From NCBI RefSeq assembly GCF_030406775.1, contig NZ_CP129119.1, positions 1,770,001 through 1,834,000 on the forward strand: a stretch of 64,000 bases of DNA. Reading direction: 5' to 3'. A program made the translations under genes and the position numbers. Of this stretch, positions 1 to 8,076 are shown piece by piece. How positions within the stretch are numbered: the stretch's first letter is position 1; every line of letters starts with the position of its first letter. The DNA is from Sporosarcina trichiuri (GTDB lineage Bacteria; Bacillota; Bacilli; Bacillales_A; Planococcaceae). The notes under the pieces are model-generated. The model ran no database searches, had not been told where the DNA came from, and saw nothing but the letters and a program-made list of their open reading frames with translations.

Positions 1-113
1 AAAAAGATTGCTGTTTCGTGCTCGCTCGCAGCTGCAGCGGTTGCGATATTGAATACTTTGTACGCATCGAACAGGCTGCCGTTCGACGCGATGATGGCTG
101 TGCGGTTTGTCAT
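1..113 (-). CDS. DsrE/DsrF/DrsH-like family protein (5' part, runs off the window)
   Basis: Only the first 37 codons are in the window; the gene continues beyond base 1. The start ATG is at 111-113, preceded on the minus strand by GAGGAA. The visible N-terminus (MTNRTAIIASNGSLFDAYK, then a run of alanines) resembles the start of DsrE/DsrF/DrsH-like small proteins, which take part in sulfur relay or persulfide handling in the cytoplasm. It lies 27 bp downstream of a rhodanese gene on the same strand, an arrangement common for sulfurtransferase clusters in Bacillota. Family assignment rests on a short N-terminus and the neighbour, so the exact subfamily is not certain. Confidence 0.65.
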   Translation of the reverse strand, partial: MTNRTAIIASNGSLFDAYKVFNIATAAAASEHETAIF

Positions 114-140
114 GATGATTCCTCATTTCTTTTATCTGTT

Positions 141-437
141 TTATTCTGTAGGTCCGTTCCAGTCGAGCATGCCGCCTGTCATATTCATGACATCGTACCC
201 CCGGCTTTCGAGCAGTTGTGCAGCGCGACCGCTGCGTCCGCCCGATCGGCAGATAAGCACGTATGTGTCCTCTTTCGGCAGGTCCTGGAGCTTGAATTCC
301 AGAAGGCCGAGCGGAATGTGGATGACCCCCGGGATCTTGACTTCCTGCAATTCCTCGGTCTCCCTGACGTCGATCAGCCGGACAGGCTGCCGGGCGGCCA
401 GCATCTGCTCCACTTCCGTGGTTGTCACTTCTTTCAT
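141..437 (-). CDS. Single-domain rhodanese-like sulfurtransferase
   Basis: A 98-residue protein made of one rhodanese domain. The N-terminal LIDVRE motif and the active-site loop CRSGGRSGRA are both present; the cysteine of CRSGGR would carry the persulfide. The start ATG has a strong ribosome binding site (GGAGGAG) seven bases upstream. It is the first gene of a unit that continues into the DsrE-like gene, and it sits behind a promoter with CsoR/CstR-like boxes. Such genes in Bacillota move sulfane sulfur during hydrogen sulfide or polysulfide detoxification; this role is inferred from context, while the fold is clear from sequence. Confidence 0.9.
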   Translation of the reverse strand: MKEVTTTEVEQMLAARQPVRLIDVRETEELQEVKIPGVIHIPLGLLEFKLQDLPKEDTYVLICRSGGRSGRAAQLLESRGYDVMNMTGGMLDWNGPTE

Positions 438-453
438 TTGTTCTCCTCCTGTT

Positions 454-537
454 TACCCCTGCGGGTATAAATTCACTTAAAAAAATATAGGTTCATACCC
501 CACCCCGTATACTACAGCGTCATCCCCACCCTGTCAA
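454..537 (-). promoter_or_regulatory. Promoter of the sulfur unit with CsoR/CstR-like operator boxes
   Basis: On the minus strand a TTGACA (532-537) and TAGTAT (509-514) pair is spaced by 17 bp. The -10 runs straight into a C/G-rich box with ATAC...GTAT ends at 495-510. A second box, TACCCCTGCGGGTA (454-467), is a near-perfect inverted repeat just upstream of the ribosome binding site. TACCCC-N-GGGTA boxes are the usual target style of CsoR-family repressors, including the persulfide sensor CstR. The regulator gene itself is not in the window. Binding is an inference. Confidence 0.6.
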
Positions 538-568
538 TCACGTTGCTTCACGATCCTGCCGGCATGCG

Positions 569-600
569 AAAACCCCGTCCGCTGATAATGAGGACGGGGA
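569..600 (-). terminator. Intrinsic terminator downstream of glpD
   Basis: CCCCGTCC (573-580) pairs with GGACGGGG (592-599) around an 11-nt loop; read on the minus strand it is followed by TTTT. It lies about 90 bp past the glpD stop codon. Confidence 0.6.
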
Positions 601-688
601 CTTCAGATGGCAGTCAGTCGGCTGCCGGTGTGATGCATGGTTTCAGTTTCTCTTCCGTTTCCCGTGCTGTCCGAGTGATATCTACCTG

Positions 689-2332
689 TTATTTCCCGAT
701 CGCGTCAGAAATCCGGTCATCGAGCTCCCTCATGTGCTGCCGGCGTTCGCCATCGTCCCAGCCGAGGCGTTCGGCCATGTAGGCGGTGACCTGTTCTTTC
801 CACTTCTTGACCCAGTCGATATGAAAGTATAGCGCGCCCGTCCGGCGGATTAAATAATCGGACGGTGTCAGTGCCATCTCGAAATCGATTGCATACTGGA
901 GCGTCAGCCGGATGGCGAGCGGCAGCCCATGCGCCGGCTGTACCCGGGTGATGCCTTCCGCCACCTGGTTCGTGTTTGTGCCATACATCGAGGCAATATT
1001 GAGCCCGTCCTGATATGAGATGCCGAGTTTCACAAGTTCCCGTGCCCGGTCTTCAACATAGACCGGATAGTCTTCCGGCCGACTGAACGCGCCGCCGGAT
1101 AATGCAAGCGTCGCCGTCATGCAAGGGCCTGCCTGGATGCCGAATTTCCGGAGTTTCCGGCTGACGAGGTCGGTGACGTCCTCCGCCATCTTGCGGTACC
1201 CCGTCAGTTTGCCGCCCGCCACCGTCAGCAGGCCGCTGTCCGCTTCCCAGATCTCATCCTTGCGCGAAATCTCGGACGGCCCTTTGCCTTCCTGCCGGAT
1301 GAGCGGCCGCACGCCGGACCAGGAGGATTCGATATCCGCCGGACGGATCCCCGCCTGCGGGAACATCTCCGAAATGGCGGTGAGGATGTACCGCCTGTCC
1401 TCCTCCGTCACGCCCGGATGTATCAGGTCCTCTTCATAGACCGTATCGGTCGTGCCGACGTAGGTCTTGTCAAGACGCGGAATCGCAAAGATCATCCGGC
1501 CGTCCGGCGTATCGAAATAGACGGGCTGATGGAGCGGCAGCCTGTTCCGATCAAACACGAGGTGGACGCCTTTCGTCAGCAGCAGCCGGCCCGACTCACC
1601 AGGTCTGTCCAGTTCCAGCACTTGTTCAACCCATGGGCCCGCCGCGTTGACGATGATCGGCGCATGCGCGTTATACCGCCGGCCTGTCAGGACATCCTTC
1701 AGCTCAACGCCGGTGACGCTGCCCCTTTCATCGGATGAAAACCCGGTGACCATCGTGTAATTCAGCAGATCTGCACCTTCTTCGCGCGCTTTCTTCGCGA
1801 CCTCGATCGTCAGACGGGCATCGTCGGTCCGATACTCGACATACTCTCCGCCGCCGAGCAGGCCATCCCGTTTCAGCAGCGGCTCATGCTCCGTCACTTC
1901 GGTCTTCGTCAGCATACTGCGCCGTTCTGATTTTTTCACACCTGCCAGAAAGTCATATACTTGCAGGCCGAGTGACGTAGAGAAACTGCCGAACGATCCA
2001 TTCTTGTAGAACGGCAGCAGCATCCATTCAGGATGGGTGACATGCGGAGCATTCGCGTACACGACCGCCCGCTCCTTCCCAACATCCGAGACGAGCTTCA
2101 CTTCCAGCTGCTTCAAATAGCGGAGTCCGCCATGGACGAGTTTCGTCGAGCGGCTGGACGTCCCTGCCGCAAAGTCCTGCATCTCGACGAGCAGCGTCCG
2201 AATGCCCCGGGCGGATGCATCCAGCGCTATCCCCGTCCCCGTGATGCCCCCGCCGATCACAATGAGATCGTACCGTTCAGCAGAGAGCCGGCCAAGCAGG
2301 CGGCTCCGGTCTTCATGCGAAAAAGAGATCAT
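689..2332 (-). CDS. glpD: Aerobic glycerol-3-phosphate dehydrogenase
   Basis: A 547-residue FAD-dependent dehydrogenase oxidising glycerol 3-phosphate to dihydroxyacetone phosphate at the membrane and passing electrons to the quinone pool. The FAD-binding motif VIGGGITGTG is near residues 25-34, followed by the GlpD-type segment SSRSTKLVHGGLRYL and, later, RPLIRQEGKGPSEISRKDE. Length matches Bacillus GlpD (about 555 residues). The ATG at 2332 has AAAGGA 11 bases upstream, slightly long. It follows the mgtC-like gene by 45 bp and may be cotranscribed. No glpF or glpK is in the window, so it is separated from the rest of the glycerol pathway here. Confidence 0.95.
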   Translation of the reverse strand: MISFSHEDRSRLLGRLSAERYDLIVIGGGITGTGIALDASARGIRTLLVEMQDFAAGTSSRSTKLVHGGLRYLKQLEVKLVSDVGKERAVVYANAPHVTHPEWMLLPFYKNGSFGSFSTSLGLQVYDFLAGVKKSERRSMLTKTEVTEHEPLLKRDGLLGGGEYVEYRTDDARLTIEVAKKAREEGADLLNYTMVTGFSSDERGSVTGVELKDVLTGRRYNAHAPIIVNAAGPWVEQVLELDRPGESGRLLLTKGVHLVFDRNRLPLHQPVYFDTPDGRMIFAIPRLDKTYVGTTDTVYEEDLIHPGVTEEDRRYILTAISEMFPQAGIRPADIESSWSGVRPLIRQEGKGPSEISRKDEIWEADSGLLTVAGGKLTGYRKMAEDVTDLVSRKLRKFGIQAGPCMTATLALSGGAFSRPEDYPVYVEDRARELVKLGISYQDGLNIASMYGTNTNQVAEGITRVQPAHGLPLAIRLTLQYAIDFEMALTPSDYLIRRTGALYFHIDWVKKWKEQVTAYMAERLGWDDGERRQHMRELDDRISDAIGK

Positions 2333-2377
2333 CTGCAGTCAAATCCTTTCCTGGAATGTGCGGTCGGCACCGCCTCT

Positions 2378-3076
2378 TCAGCCGTTCACTTCAACAGTAT
2401 TGACATCGTCTATTTCTTTTATGGACCGATAGATATCGGGCAGCGGACGGTTCGCCGGCACACGAGCTTTGATTTCCAGAAGAAGCAGCTTTTCATCATC
2501 AAGATCCTTGATGCGGGATTGATAGATATGAAAACGCTGACGCCGCAATTCTGTCAGCACCAGCTCAATGCTTGCCTGGTCATTCACTTTGATGCGGAGG
2601 CCCATCTCATCACGCCTCAGCCGTTTCGGCCCGTATTTAATGACGAAATACGGCACAAGTTCGACACTGAGTATCAGCAGCAGGACGCCGAAAATGGCTT
2701 CTGCGAAAAAGCCGGCTCCGACCGCGATCCCGATACCGGCCGCCCCCCAGATCATTGCAGCAGTCGTCAGTCCGGAGATCTGATCATTGCCGCGGCGCAA
2801 GATGACGCCGGCGCCGAGGAAGCCGATGCCTGAGACAATCTGAGCCGCAAGCCGAAGCGGATCCATCTGGATTTTGACGCCGCTCGCGCTGTCCGGGAAC
2901 GAGTATGCCGACTCGATGGAGACGATGGTCAGCAGGCAGCTGACGATACTGATGACCAGGCTCGTTTTCAGGCCGAGCGGTTTCCTCTTCAGTTCCCGTT
3001 CCAGCCCGATGATCAAACCCAGCACAGCGGAAATGCTCAGCTTCGTCAGCATTTCGACTTCCAGCCAGAGGTCCAT
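2378..3076 (-). CDS. MgtC/SapB family membrane protein
   Basis: A 232-residue protein with four to five N-terminal membrane segments (first 145 residues, containing GLIIGLERELKRKPLGLKTS and SGIGFLGAGVILRRG, hallmarks of the MgtC/SapB domain) and a soluble ACT-like C-terminal domain. The start was moved to ATG 3076 because GGGGGAGG lies six bases upstream; the longer open frame upstream only reads through an intergenic repeat array. MgtC proteins in pathogens modulate F1Fo ATPase and magnesium-limited growth, but the role of the Bacillota homologues is not settled. Confidence 0.88.
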   Translation of the reverse strand: MDLWLEVEMLTKLSISAVLGLIIGLERELKRKPLGLKTSLVISIVSCLLTIVSIESAYSFPDSASGVKIQMDPLRLAAQIVSGIGFLGAGVILRRGNDQISGLTTAAMIWGAAGIGIAVGAGFFAEAIFGVLLLILSVELVPYFVIKYGPKRLRRDEMGLRIKVNDQASIELVLTELRRQRFHIYQSRIKDLDDEKLLLLEIKARVPANRPLPDIYRSIKEIDDVNTVEVNG

Positions 3077-3181
3077 AGGCCTCCCCCTCTCCAATTCGTT
3101 GTCTTCCATTCTACTTTCAGTGTACCCGAAGCATGACTGCCGGCGCCATGATGAGCGGGCGGCAGTCTGCAGTTCGTGAAG

Positions 3182-3309
3182 TATCGGACAGATCGCCCGG
3201 CATATCGGACATTTGAAGTGATGTATTGGACATTTAGGCGGAGTTGTCGGACATTTCAGCCGAGGTATCGGACATTCCGCTGAATTCATCGGCATCCACG
3301 CACAATTCA
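3182..3309 (-). repeat. 21-bp-period CCGATA/TATCGG array A, minus orientation
   Basis: Five successive 21-bp units begin TATCGGACA, TATCGGACA, TATTGGACA, TGTCGGACA and TATCGGACA at 3182, 3203, 3224, 3245 and 3266, followed in phase by CATCGGCAT and the reverse complement of the leader (ends ACAATTCA). The variable half of each unit differs. The array lies between the divergent mgtC-like and DUF2188 genes. This is the same family as the arrays at 32.6, 32.8, 47.6, 50.1, 54.1, 54.3 and 63.8 kb. Confidence 0.9.
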
Positions 3310-3393
3310 GCCCGTATGCGCCGTGTGTTTCATTTCCCCGCAATGGGGAACATACAAACTATAACCATTACATTTACAAAGGAGTTTTGCAGT

Positions 3394-3591
3394 ATGAATA
3401 TGTACAGTGTCGTGCCGAACCCCGAGATGACCGGATGGCTCGTGAAACTTGAAGACGTCGCGCCGGAACAGCAGTACGGCTCGAAGGACGAAGCACTGGA
3501 CGAAGCGAAGCGTCTCGCCAAAGAGAATACGCCGAGCGTCGTGAAAGTGCTCGATCAGGATCACAATGTCACGGATGAATTGACGTTCTGA
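3394..3591 (+). CDS. DUF2188 family small protein
   Basis: A 65-residue soluble protein. The start ATG at 3394 is preceded by AAAGGAG nine bases upstream; longer frames read through the repeat array. The sequence has the DUF2188 pattern: an early WLVK strand, a segment YGSKDEALDEAKRLAKEN and a final short VKVLDQDHNV strand, which in this family folds as a small alpha/beta unit. No function is established for the family. It is a single-gene unit closed by a strong terminator. Confidence 0.8.
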   Translation: MNMYSVVPNPEMTGWLVKLEDVAPEQQYGSKDEALDEAKRLAKENTPSVVKVLDQDHNVTDELTF

Positions 3592-3594
3592 CCC

Positions 3595-3639
3595 AAAAAC
3601 CCCCCGATCCTCCACAAATTGGAGCGATCGGGGGTTTTT
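3595..3639. terminator. Bidirectional terminator between DUF2188 gene and abgA
   Basis: CCCCCGATCCTCC pairs with GGAGCGATCGGGGG (one bulged base) around a short loop, flanked by AAAAA (3595-3599) and TTTTT (3635-3639), so it can serve both converging genes. Confidence 0.9.
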
Positions 3640-3640
3640 C

Positions 3641-4927
3641 CTATTCCCTGCCGTTCAGCGCAAGTGCCGTGTCATACAGCACATTCACCGCAACGAGCAG
3701 GGTGTCTTCATGGATATCGAACCGTTCGTTATGATGGCCGGCCGCAAGCTCCGTACCGAAGATGCAGTAGGTCGCCTGGCCGCCCTTCTCTTTCACACGT
3801 TCCATAAAATACGTAGCGTCTTCGGATCCTGCCGATGCATTGTCCGCGCGATGCACTTTCGAGATGCCGGCCGCCGTCTCTGCGACTGCTCCGGCCATTG
3901 CAGCAAGGCCTTCCGAGCAGGCGCAGCTGATCGCCTCACCAACAATGTCGATCGTGCAGTCCGTTCCGGTCATCATCGCGGCGCCCCGAATCACATTCTC
4001 CGCCTGGCTGCGCACATAATCGTTCACAACGGACGTTTCGCCGCGCGTCTCCACCTTCATATAGGCGGTGTCCGCAATGACATTGCGGCCGCCGCCGCCC
4101 GTCAATTCACCGACATTCACACGGGACGTCCCGCCGGAGTGCCTTGAGATCGCATGCAGATTGACGAGTGCATTGGCTGCAGCCAGCAGCGCATTACGGC
4201 CTTCTTCCGGCTGCGCGCCGGCATGAGAGGCCCGGCCGCGGAATGTGACATCCATCTTGGTCGTCGCCATGAAGCCGTTCGCTGCGGCGACGAACTCCCC
4301 ATGAGGAACGCCGGTGCCGATATGCGAGGCGATGAAGAAATCCGCGTCATCGACGACACCCGCTTCCGTCATCGATTTCGCACCGCGCGTCCCTTCCTCG
4401 GCAGGCTGGAAGATAATCCGGATGATGCCATTCAATGCATCCGGGTCTTCCGCCACCCGTGTCGCGAGCCCGATGCCGATCGACGTATGCGCGTCGTGCC
4501 CGCATGCATGCATGGAGCCGTCATTCAGCGACCGGAAGCCGAGCTGTCCCGGCAGGTGTTCGGGATGTTCCGATTCATGGATCGGCAGCGCGTCCATATC
4601 GACACGGAACACCGTCACCGGGCCGGGCCGGCCTGTGTCCCAGTCGGCGACAACCGCGGTGAATCCGTCTGTCAGCTGCGGCAGGAAGTCCTGATCCGCA
4701 TCATGGGCGACTGCCCAGTCATAATGCGCATCGAGCACCCGCTGTTCCGGCACGCCCATCCGTGCATCTTCCGTCATGACTTCCTTCCCGAGACGCACCC
4801 TGAAACCGAGACGCGTCACTTCAGCTGCCACTTTGGACGCCGTCCGCATTTCCAGGAATCCCTGTTCCGGATGCTGGTGCAGGTCGCGGCGCCATGCTTT
4901 CACTTTCTCTTCCAATTGATAGGCCAA
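3641..4927 (-). CDS. abgA: M20 amidohydrolase, AbgA-like p-aminobenzoyl-glutamate hydrolase subunit
   Basis: A 428-residue M20D zinc peptidase, close to the 436 residues of E. coli AbgA. Metal-binding motifs are visible: RVDMDALPI, MHACGHDAHTS and QPAEEGTRG. A TTG start at 4927 is chosen because AGGAGG lies seven bases upstream and no ATG fits. With AbgB it would split p-aminobenzoyl-glutamate, a folate breakdown product, into p-aminobenzoate and glutamate in the cytoplasm. It is the third gene of abgB-abgT-abgA. A generic aminoacyl hydrolase is the alternative, but the three-gene set argues for Abg. Confidence 0.85.
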   Translation of the reverse strand: MAYQLEEKVKAWRRDLHQHPEQGFLEMRTASKVAAEVTRLGFRVRLGKEVMTEDARMGVPEQRVLDAHYDWAVAHDADQDFLPQLTDGFTAVVADWDTGRPGPVTVFRVDMDALPIHESEHPEHLPGQLGFRSLNDGSMHACGHDAHTSIGIGLATRVAEDPDALNGIIRIIFQPAEEGTRGAKSMTEAGVVDDADFFIASHIGTGVPHGEFVAAANGFMATTKMDVTFRGRASHAGAQPEEGRNALLAAANALVNLHAISRHSGGTSRVNVGELTGGGGRNVIADTAYMKVETRGETSVVNDYVRSQAENVIRGAAMMTGTDCTIDIVGEAISCACSEGLAAMAGAVAETAAGISKVHRADNASAGSEDATYFMERVKEKGGQATYCIFGTELAAGHHNERFDIHEDTLLVAVNVLYDTALALNGRE

Positions 4928-4945
4928 TGATCTCCCTCCTGTCGT

Positions 4946-6469
4946 TTACTTCAAGAATGGTGTAATGCCCGGTCCGAACGGGATGCCTGCATAGAAGAAT
5001 ACGAGGATCAGCAGGATCCAGGAAATGAGGAAGCAGATCGAGAACGGCAGCATGAGCGAGATGAGCGTCCCGATTCCCGCTTTCTTATCATACTTCTGCA
5101 TGAACGTCAGCACGACGACCATGTACGGCAGCAGCGGTGTCACGATATTCGTCGACGAATCCGCGACACGGTAGGCCACCTGCGTGAACGCCGGATGATA
5201 ACCGAGCTGCATGAACAGCGGCACGAAGATCGGCGCTTCGAGCGCCCACTTCGCCGACCCTGACGTGATCAGGAAGTTCATGAGCGCCGTGAAGATGATA
5301 TAGCCGATGATCAGCCAGATGCCCGTGAAGTTGATGGATTCGAGGAACTCCGCCCCGTTGACCGCAATCCACGTGCCGATGTTCGACCAGTTGAAATACG
5401 CGATGAACTGCGAGATCGCAAAGATGAGGACGATGTATCCGGCCATATCTTTCATCGCTTCGGCCATGTAGCCGGCGATGTCTTTCCCGCTTTTGATCTT
5501 ACCGACAGTGATTCCGTACGTAACACCGACAGTCAGGAACAGGAACAGGATGATCGGTACGATGCCGCTGATGAACGGCGACGGGATGATCGTACCGCCC
5601 TCACCGCGCAGCGGACTGTCCGGCCAGAAGATCCCGACGACGAGCACTGCGAGATACAGCAGACCCGCAATGACGGCGAACAGGAATGCCTTTCCGGCCC
5701 GCGGATCGTCTTCTTCCATATCGACGTCGACCGCATCCCCCTCATATTTCCCGAGACGCGGCTCAATGAATTTCGTCGTGATGAAACCTGCGAGCAGTGT
5801 CAGCATGAAGACGGATACGATATTGAAATACCAGTTATCGACAGGCGTCACGACGATCGAGTCATCGACAATCTTCGCTGCTTCCGTGGAGATCCCGGAG
5901 AGCAATGCATCGGTTCCGACGATGAATAGATTCGCCGTGAACCCGGCGCCTGCGGATGCGTAGCCGACGGCGAGTCCCGCAAGAGGATGGCGGCCGACCT
6001 TATAGAAGATCATCGCAGCGAGCGGCGGAATGAGCAGCATCGCAGCATCCGACGCGATATTCCCCATGATACCGACGAAGGCGACGGCGTACGTCAGCAG
6101 CCACGGCGGGGATTTCAAGATCGTTTTCCGGATCGCATAGTCGAGCAGGCCGACTTTCTCCGTCAGCCCGATCCCGAGCATCATCGCCAGGACGATGCCT
6201 AGCGGTGCGAATCCGGTGAAGTTCGTGATCATTGATTCAAGGATATATTGCAGTCCCGCTCCCGAGAGCAGGTTGTTGATCGGCAGTGTTTCCCCGGTGC
6301 CCGGGTGTTTGACCTGGGCATCGAACAAGCTGAAGATCAGTGACGCCACCATGACGGCGACCGCCATGAAGACGAAGAGGATGAACGGGTCGGGCAGCCG
6401 GTTTCCGAGCCGCTCGATCCCATTCAATGCTTTGTTGAAGAACCCCCGATTCGATGCTTTCGTTTCCAT
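4946..6469 (-). CDS. abgT: AbgT family p-aminobenzoyl-glutamate transporter
   Basis: A 507-residue polytopic membrane protein with the AbgT signature: the N-terminal GIERLGNRLPDPFILF segment, a conserved NIASDAAMLLIPPLAAMIF helix and SGSAKWALEAPIFVPLFM near the C-terminus. Length equals E. coli AbgT (508). The ATG at 6469 is preferred over an ATG six bases upstream because AGGGGG then has a seven-base spacing. It lies between the two hydrolase subunit genes with gaps of about 20 bp, so it would deliver p-aminobenzoyl-glutamate to them. Confidence 0.93.
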   Translation of the reverse strand: METKASNRGFFNKALNGIERLGNRLPDPFILFVFMAVAVMVASLIFSLFDAQVKHPGTGETLPINNLLSGAGLQYILESMITNFTGFAPLGIVLAMMLGIGLTEKVGLLDYAIRKTILKSPPWLLTYAVAFVGIMGNIASDAAMLLIPPLAAMIFYKVGRHPLAGLAVGYASAGAGFTANLFIVGTDALLSGISTEAAKIVDDSIVVTPVDNWYFNIVSVFMLTLLAGFITTKFIEPRLGKYEGDAVDVDMEEDDPRAGKAFLFAVIAGLLYLAVLVVGIFWPDSPLRGEGGTIIPSPFISGIVPIILFLFLTVGVTYGITVGKIKSGKDIAGYMAEAMKDMAGYIVLIFAISQFIAYFNWSNIGTWIAVNGAEFLESINFTGIWLIIGYIIFTALMNFLITSGSAKWALEAPIFVPLFMQLGYHPAFTQVAYRVADSSTNIVTPLLPYMVVVLTFMQKYDKKAGIGTLISLMLPFSICFLISWILLILVFFYAGIPFGPGITPFLK

Positions 6470-6490
6470 CCCCATTCCCCCTAAATCGAT

Positions 6491-7930
6491 TTACTTGCCG
6501 AGCGGCGACGGACTGACATCCGCCGGAATCGGACAATTGTAAGGATTCTTCTGTGCAAACGCTGTGTACTCATCACGGATCGGTGCAAGCAGATCCGTAT
6601 TCCCAAAGATTTTGAGTGCGGTCAGCGCCATGGCGCCGCCCGCCCGCAGCATCCCCTTATGCGCGTTCGCCGACAGCCCCTGGCTCGTCATCTGCCACGT
6701 ATGGAGCGGCGTGCCGAGCGCGGAGGTCGACGTCGACAGCTGGGCGGTCGGCATGATCCAGCTTACATCCGACACGTCCGTCGAAGCCGTCAGGATATCC
6801 GGCAGCACCTCATACGGCGAGATGCAGTCCGAGACATATTTGCCCTCGAACTCCGAGCCGTCCCCGACATAGCCGAACCCTTTCATGACCCCGAGGTAAT
6901 CTTTCCGCTCCGCTTCCGAGAGGGATTCGAAGATGCCCCGGGCAAACTCTTTCTCCTCCTCAGTCGGCGGCTCGATGCCGATTTCGGACAGGCTGTCATA
7001 CAGGATGCGCTCGAGCGCCCGGTTCGGGATGTAGTTCGAACACGCCTTGTCGATCTCGACGGTCACGTCCGTCTCCGTCATGAGCGCCGCCCCTTCCGCG
7101 ACTTTGTTCACGCGTTCGAACAGTGACATGACACGCTCCGTATCGACGTCCCGGATGAGATAGAGCACTTCGGCATTCGCCTGTACGACGTTTGGCGCGA
7201 ACCCGCCCGTATTCGTGATGGCGTAGTGGATGCGCGCCTGATCCGGCATATGCTCCCGCAAATACTGGACCCCTGTGTTCATGAGTTCCACGGCATCGAG
7301 CGCACTGCGTCCGAGATGCGGTGAATTGGCCGCATGGGACGGCACCCCTTTGAACCGGTAGAACACCTGGATGTTCGCCAGTGTGCTGAGGCTCATGATG
7401 CTGTTTGTCGGTGACGGATGCCAGGTCAGCGCGAGATCCGTACCGTCGAAGACACCTTCCCGCGCCATGAATGTCTTGCCGGAGCCGCCTTCCTCCCCGG
7501 GACAGCCGAAGAATTTCACGGTGCCGGTCTGTCCGGTCTCTTCCAGATACGCTTTCGCTGCACAGGCGGCTGCGAATGCACCGGTTCCGAGCAGGTTATG
7601 CCCGCACCCGTGACCGATATGCCGCTCCCACCGCTGCTCCGTAATACTGTTCGGTTCCTGGCTCAGTTCCGGCAGCGCATCGAATTCCCCCAGAAATCCG
7701 ATGACCGGATGGCCCTCACCAAACGTCGCCGTGAAGGCGGTTCCAATACCGCCGACACCGCGCTCGACCGTGAAACCTTTCGCTTCGCATTGATCCGCCA
7801 AATACTTCGCAGACTCGTATTCTTCGAACCGTGTTTCCGGATGCCGGAAAATGTACTCGCTCACTTCCTCGAAATAGGCCCTGTGTTCATCCAGATACCG
7901 TTTCGTGAACTCCTGAAGACTCACCCGCAT
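6491..7930 (-). CDS. abgB: M20 amidohydrolase, AbgB-like p-aminobenzoyl-glutamate hydrolase subunit
   Basis: A 479-residue M20 family hydrolase; E. coli AbgB has 481. Visible motifs are FLGEFDALPELSQEPNS, GHGCGHNLLGTG and CPGEEGGSGKTFM, all with expected zinc ligands. The first codon is ATG 7930; a GTG at 7924 has a better spaced AGGGGG site and could be the real start. It heads the abgB-abgT-abgA unit, 15-21 bp from abgT, behind a recognisable promoter. The heterodimer AbgA-AbgB is the known active form in E. coli. Confidence 0.88.
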   Translation of the reverse strand: MRVSLQEFTKRYLDEHRAYFEEVSEYIFRHPETRFEEYESAKYLADQCEAKGFTVERGVGGIGTAFTATFGEGHPVIGFLGEFDALPELSQEPNSITEQRWERHIGHGCGHNLLGTGAFAAACAAKAYLEETGQTGTVKFFGCPGEEGGSGKTFMAREGVFDGTDLALTWHPSPTNSIMSLSTLANIQVFYRFKGVPSHAANSPHLGRSALDAVELMNTGVQYLREHMPDQARIHYAITNTGGFAPNVVQANAEVLYLIRDVDTERVMSLFERVNKVAEGAALMTETDVTVEIDKACSNYIPNRALERILYDSLSEIGIEPPTEEEKEFARGIFESLSEAERKDYLGVMKGFGYVGDGSEFEGKYVSDCISPYEVLPDILTASTDVSDVSWIMPTAQLSTSTSALGTPLHTWQMTSQGLSANAHKGMLRAGGAMALTALKIFGNTDLLAPIRDEYTAFAQKNPYNCPIPADVSPSPLGK

Positions 7931-7970
7931 TACCCCCTAATATATTGAATATAAACAATAGACTGATTAC

Positions 7971-7999
7971 ATCGTAAATAGAATCCAAGAATCCGTCAA
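7971..7999 (-). promoter_or_regulatory. SigA-type promoter of the abg operon
   Basis: On the minus strand TTGACG (7994-7999) and TACGAT (7971-7976) are spaced by 17 bp, 41 bp upstream of the abgB start. No regulator gene is adjacent. Confidence 0.55.
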
Positions 8000-8027
8000 T
8001 AGTCGACAGCATTTTTACCAAGGGAAA

Positions 8028-8069
8028 TTAAAATCCCCTTCCTCACTTTATGCGGTGAAGAAGGGGATT
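8028..8069 (-). terminator. Terminator after the amidohydrolase gene
   Basis: AATCCCCTTCCTCAC pairs with GTGAAGAAGGGGATT with one bulge; on the minus strand it is followed by TTTTAATTT. It lies just past the stop codon at 8077. Confidence 0.8.
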
Positions 8070-8076
8070 CTGCTGA

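Noticed and set aside
3077..3343. An N-terminal extension of the MgtC-like protein.
   Set aside because: The extension reads through the repeat array (CPI...CPI pattern) and the internal ATG at 3076 has a strong ribosome binding site.
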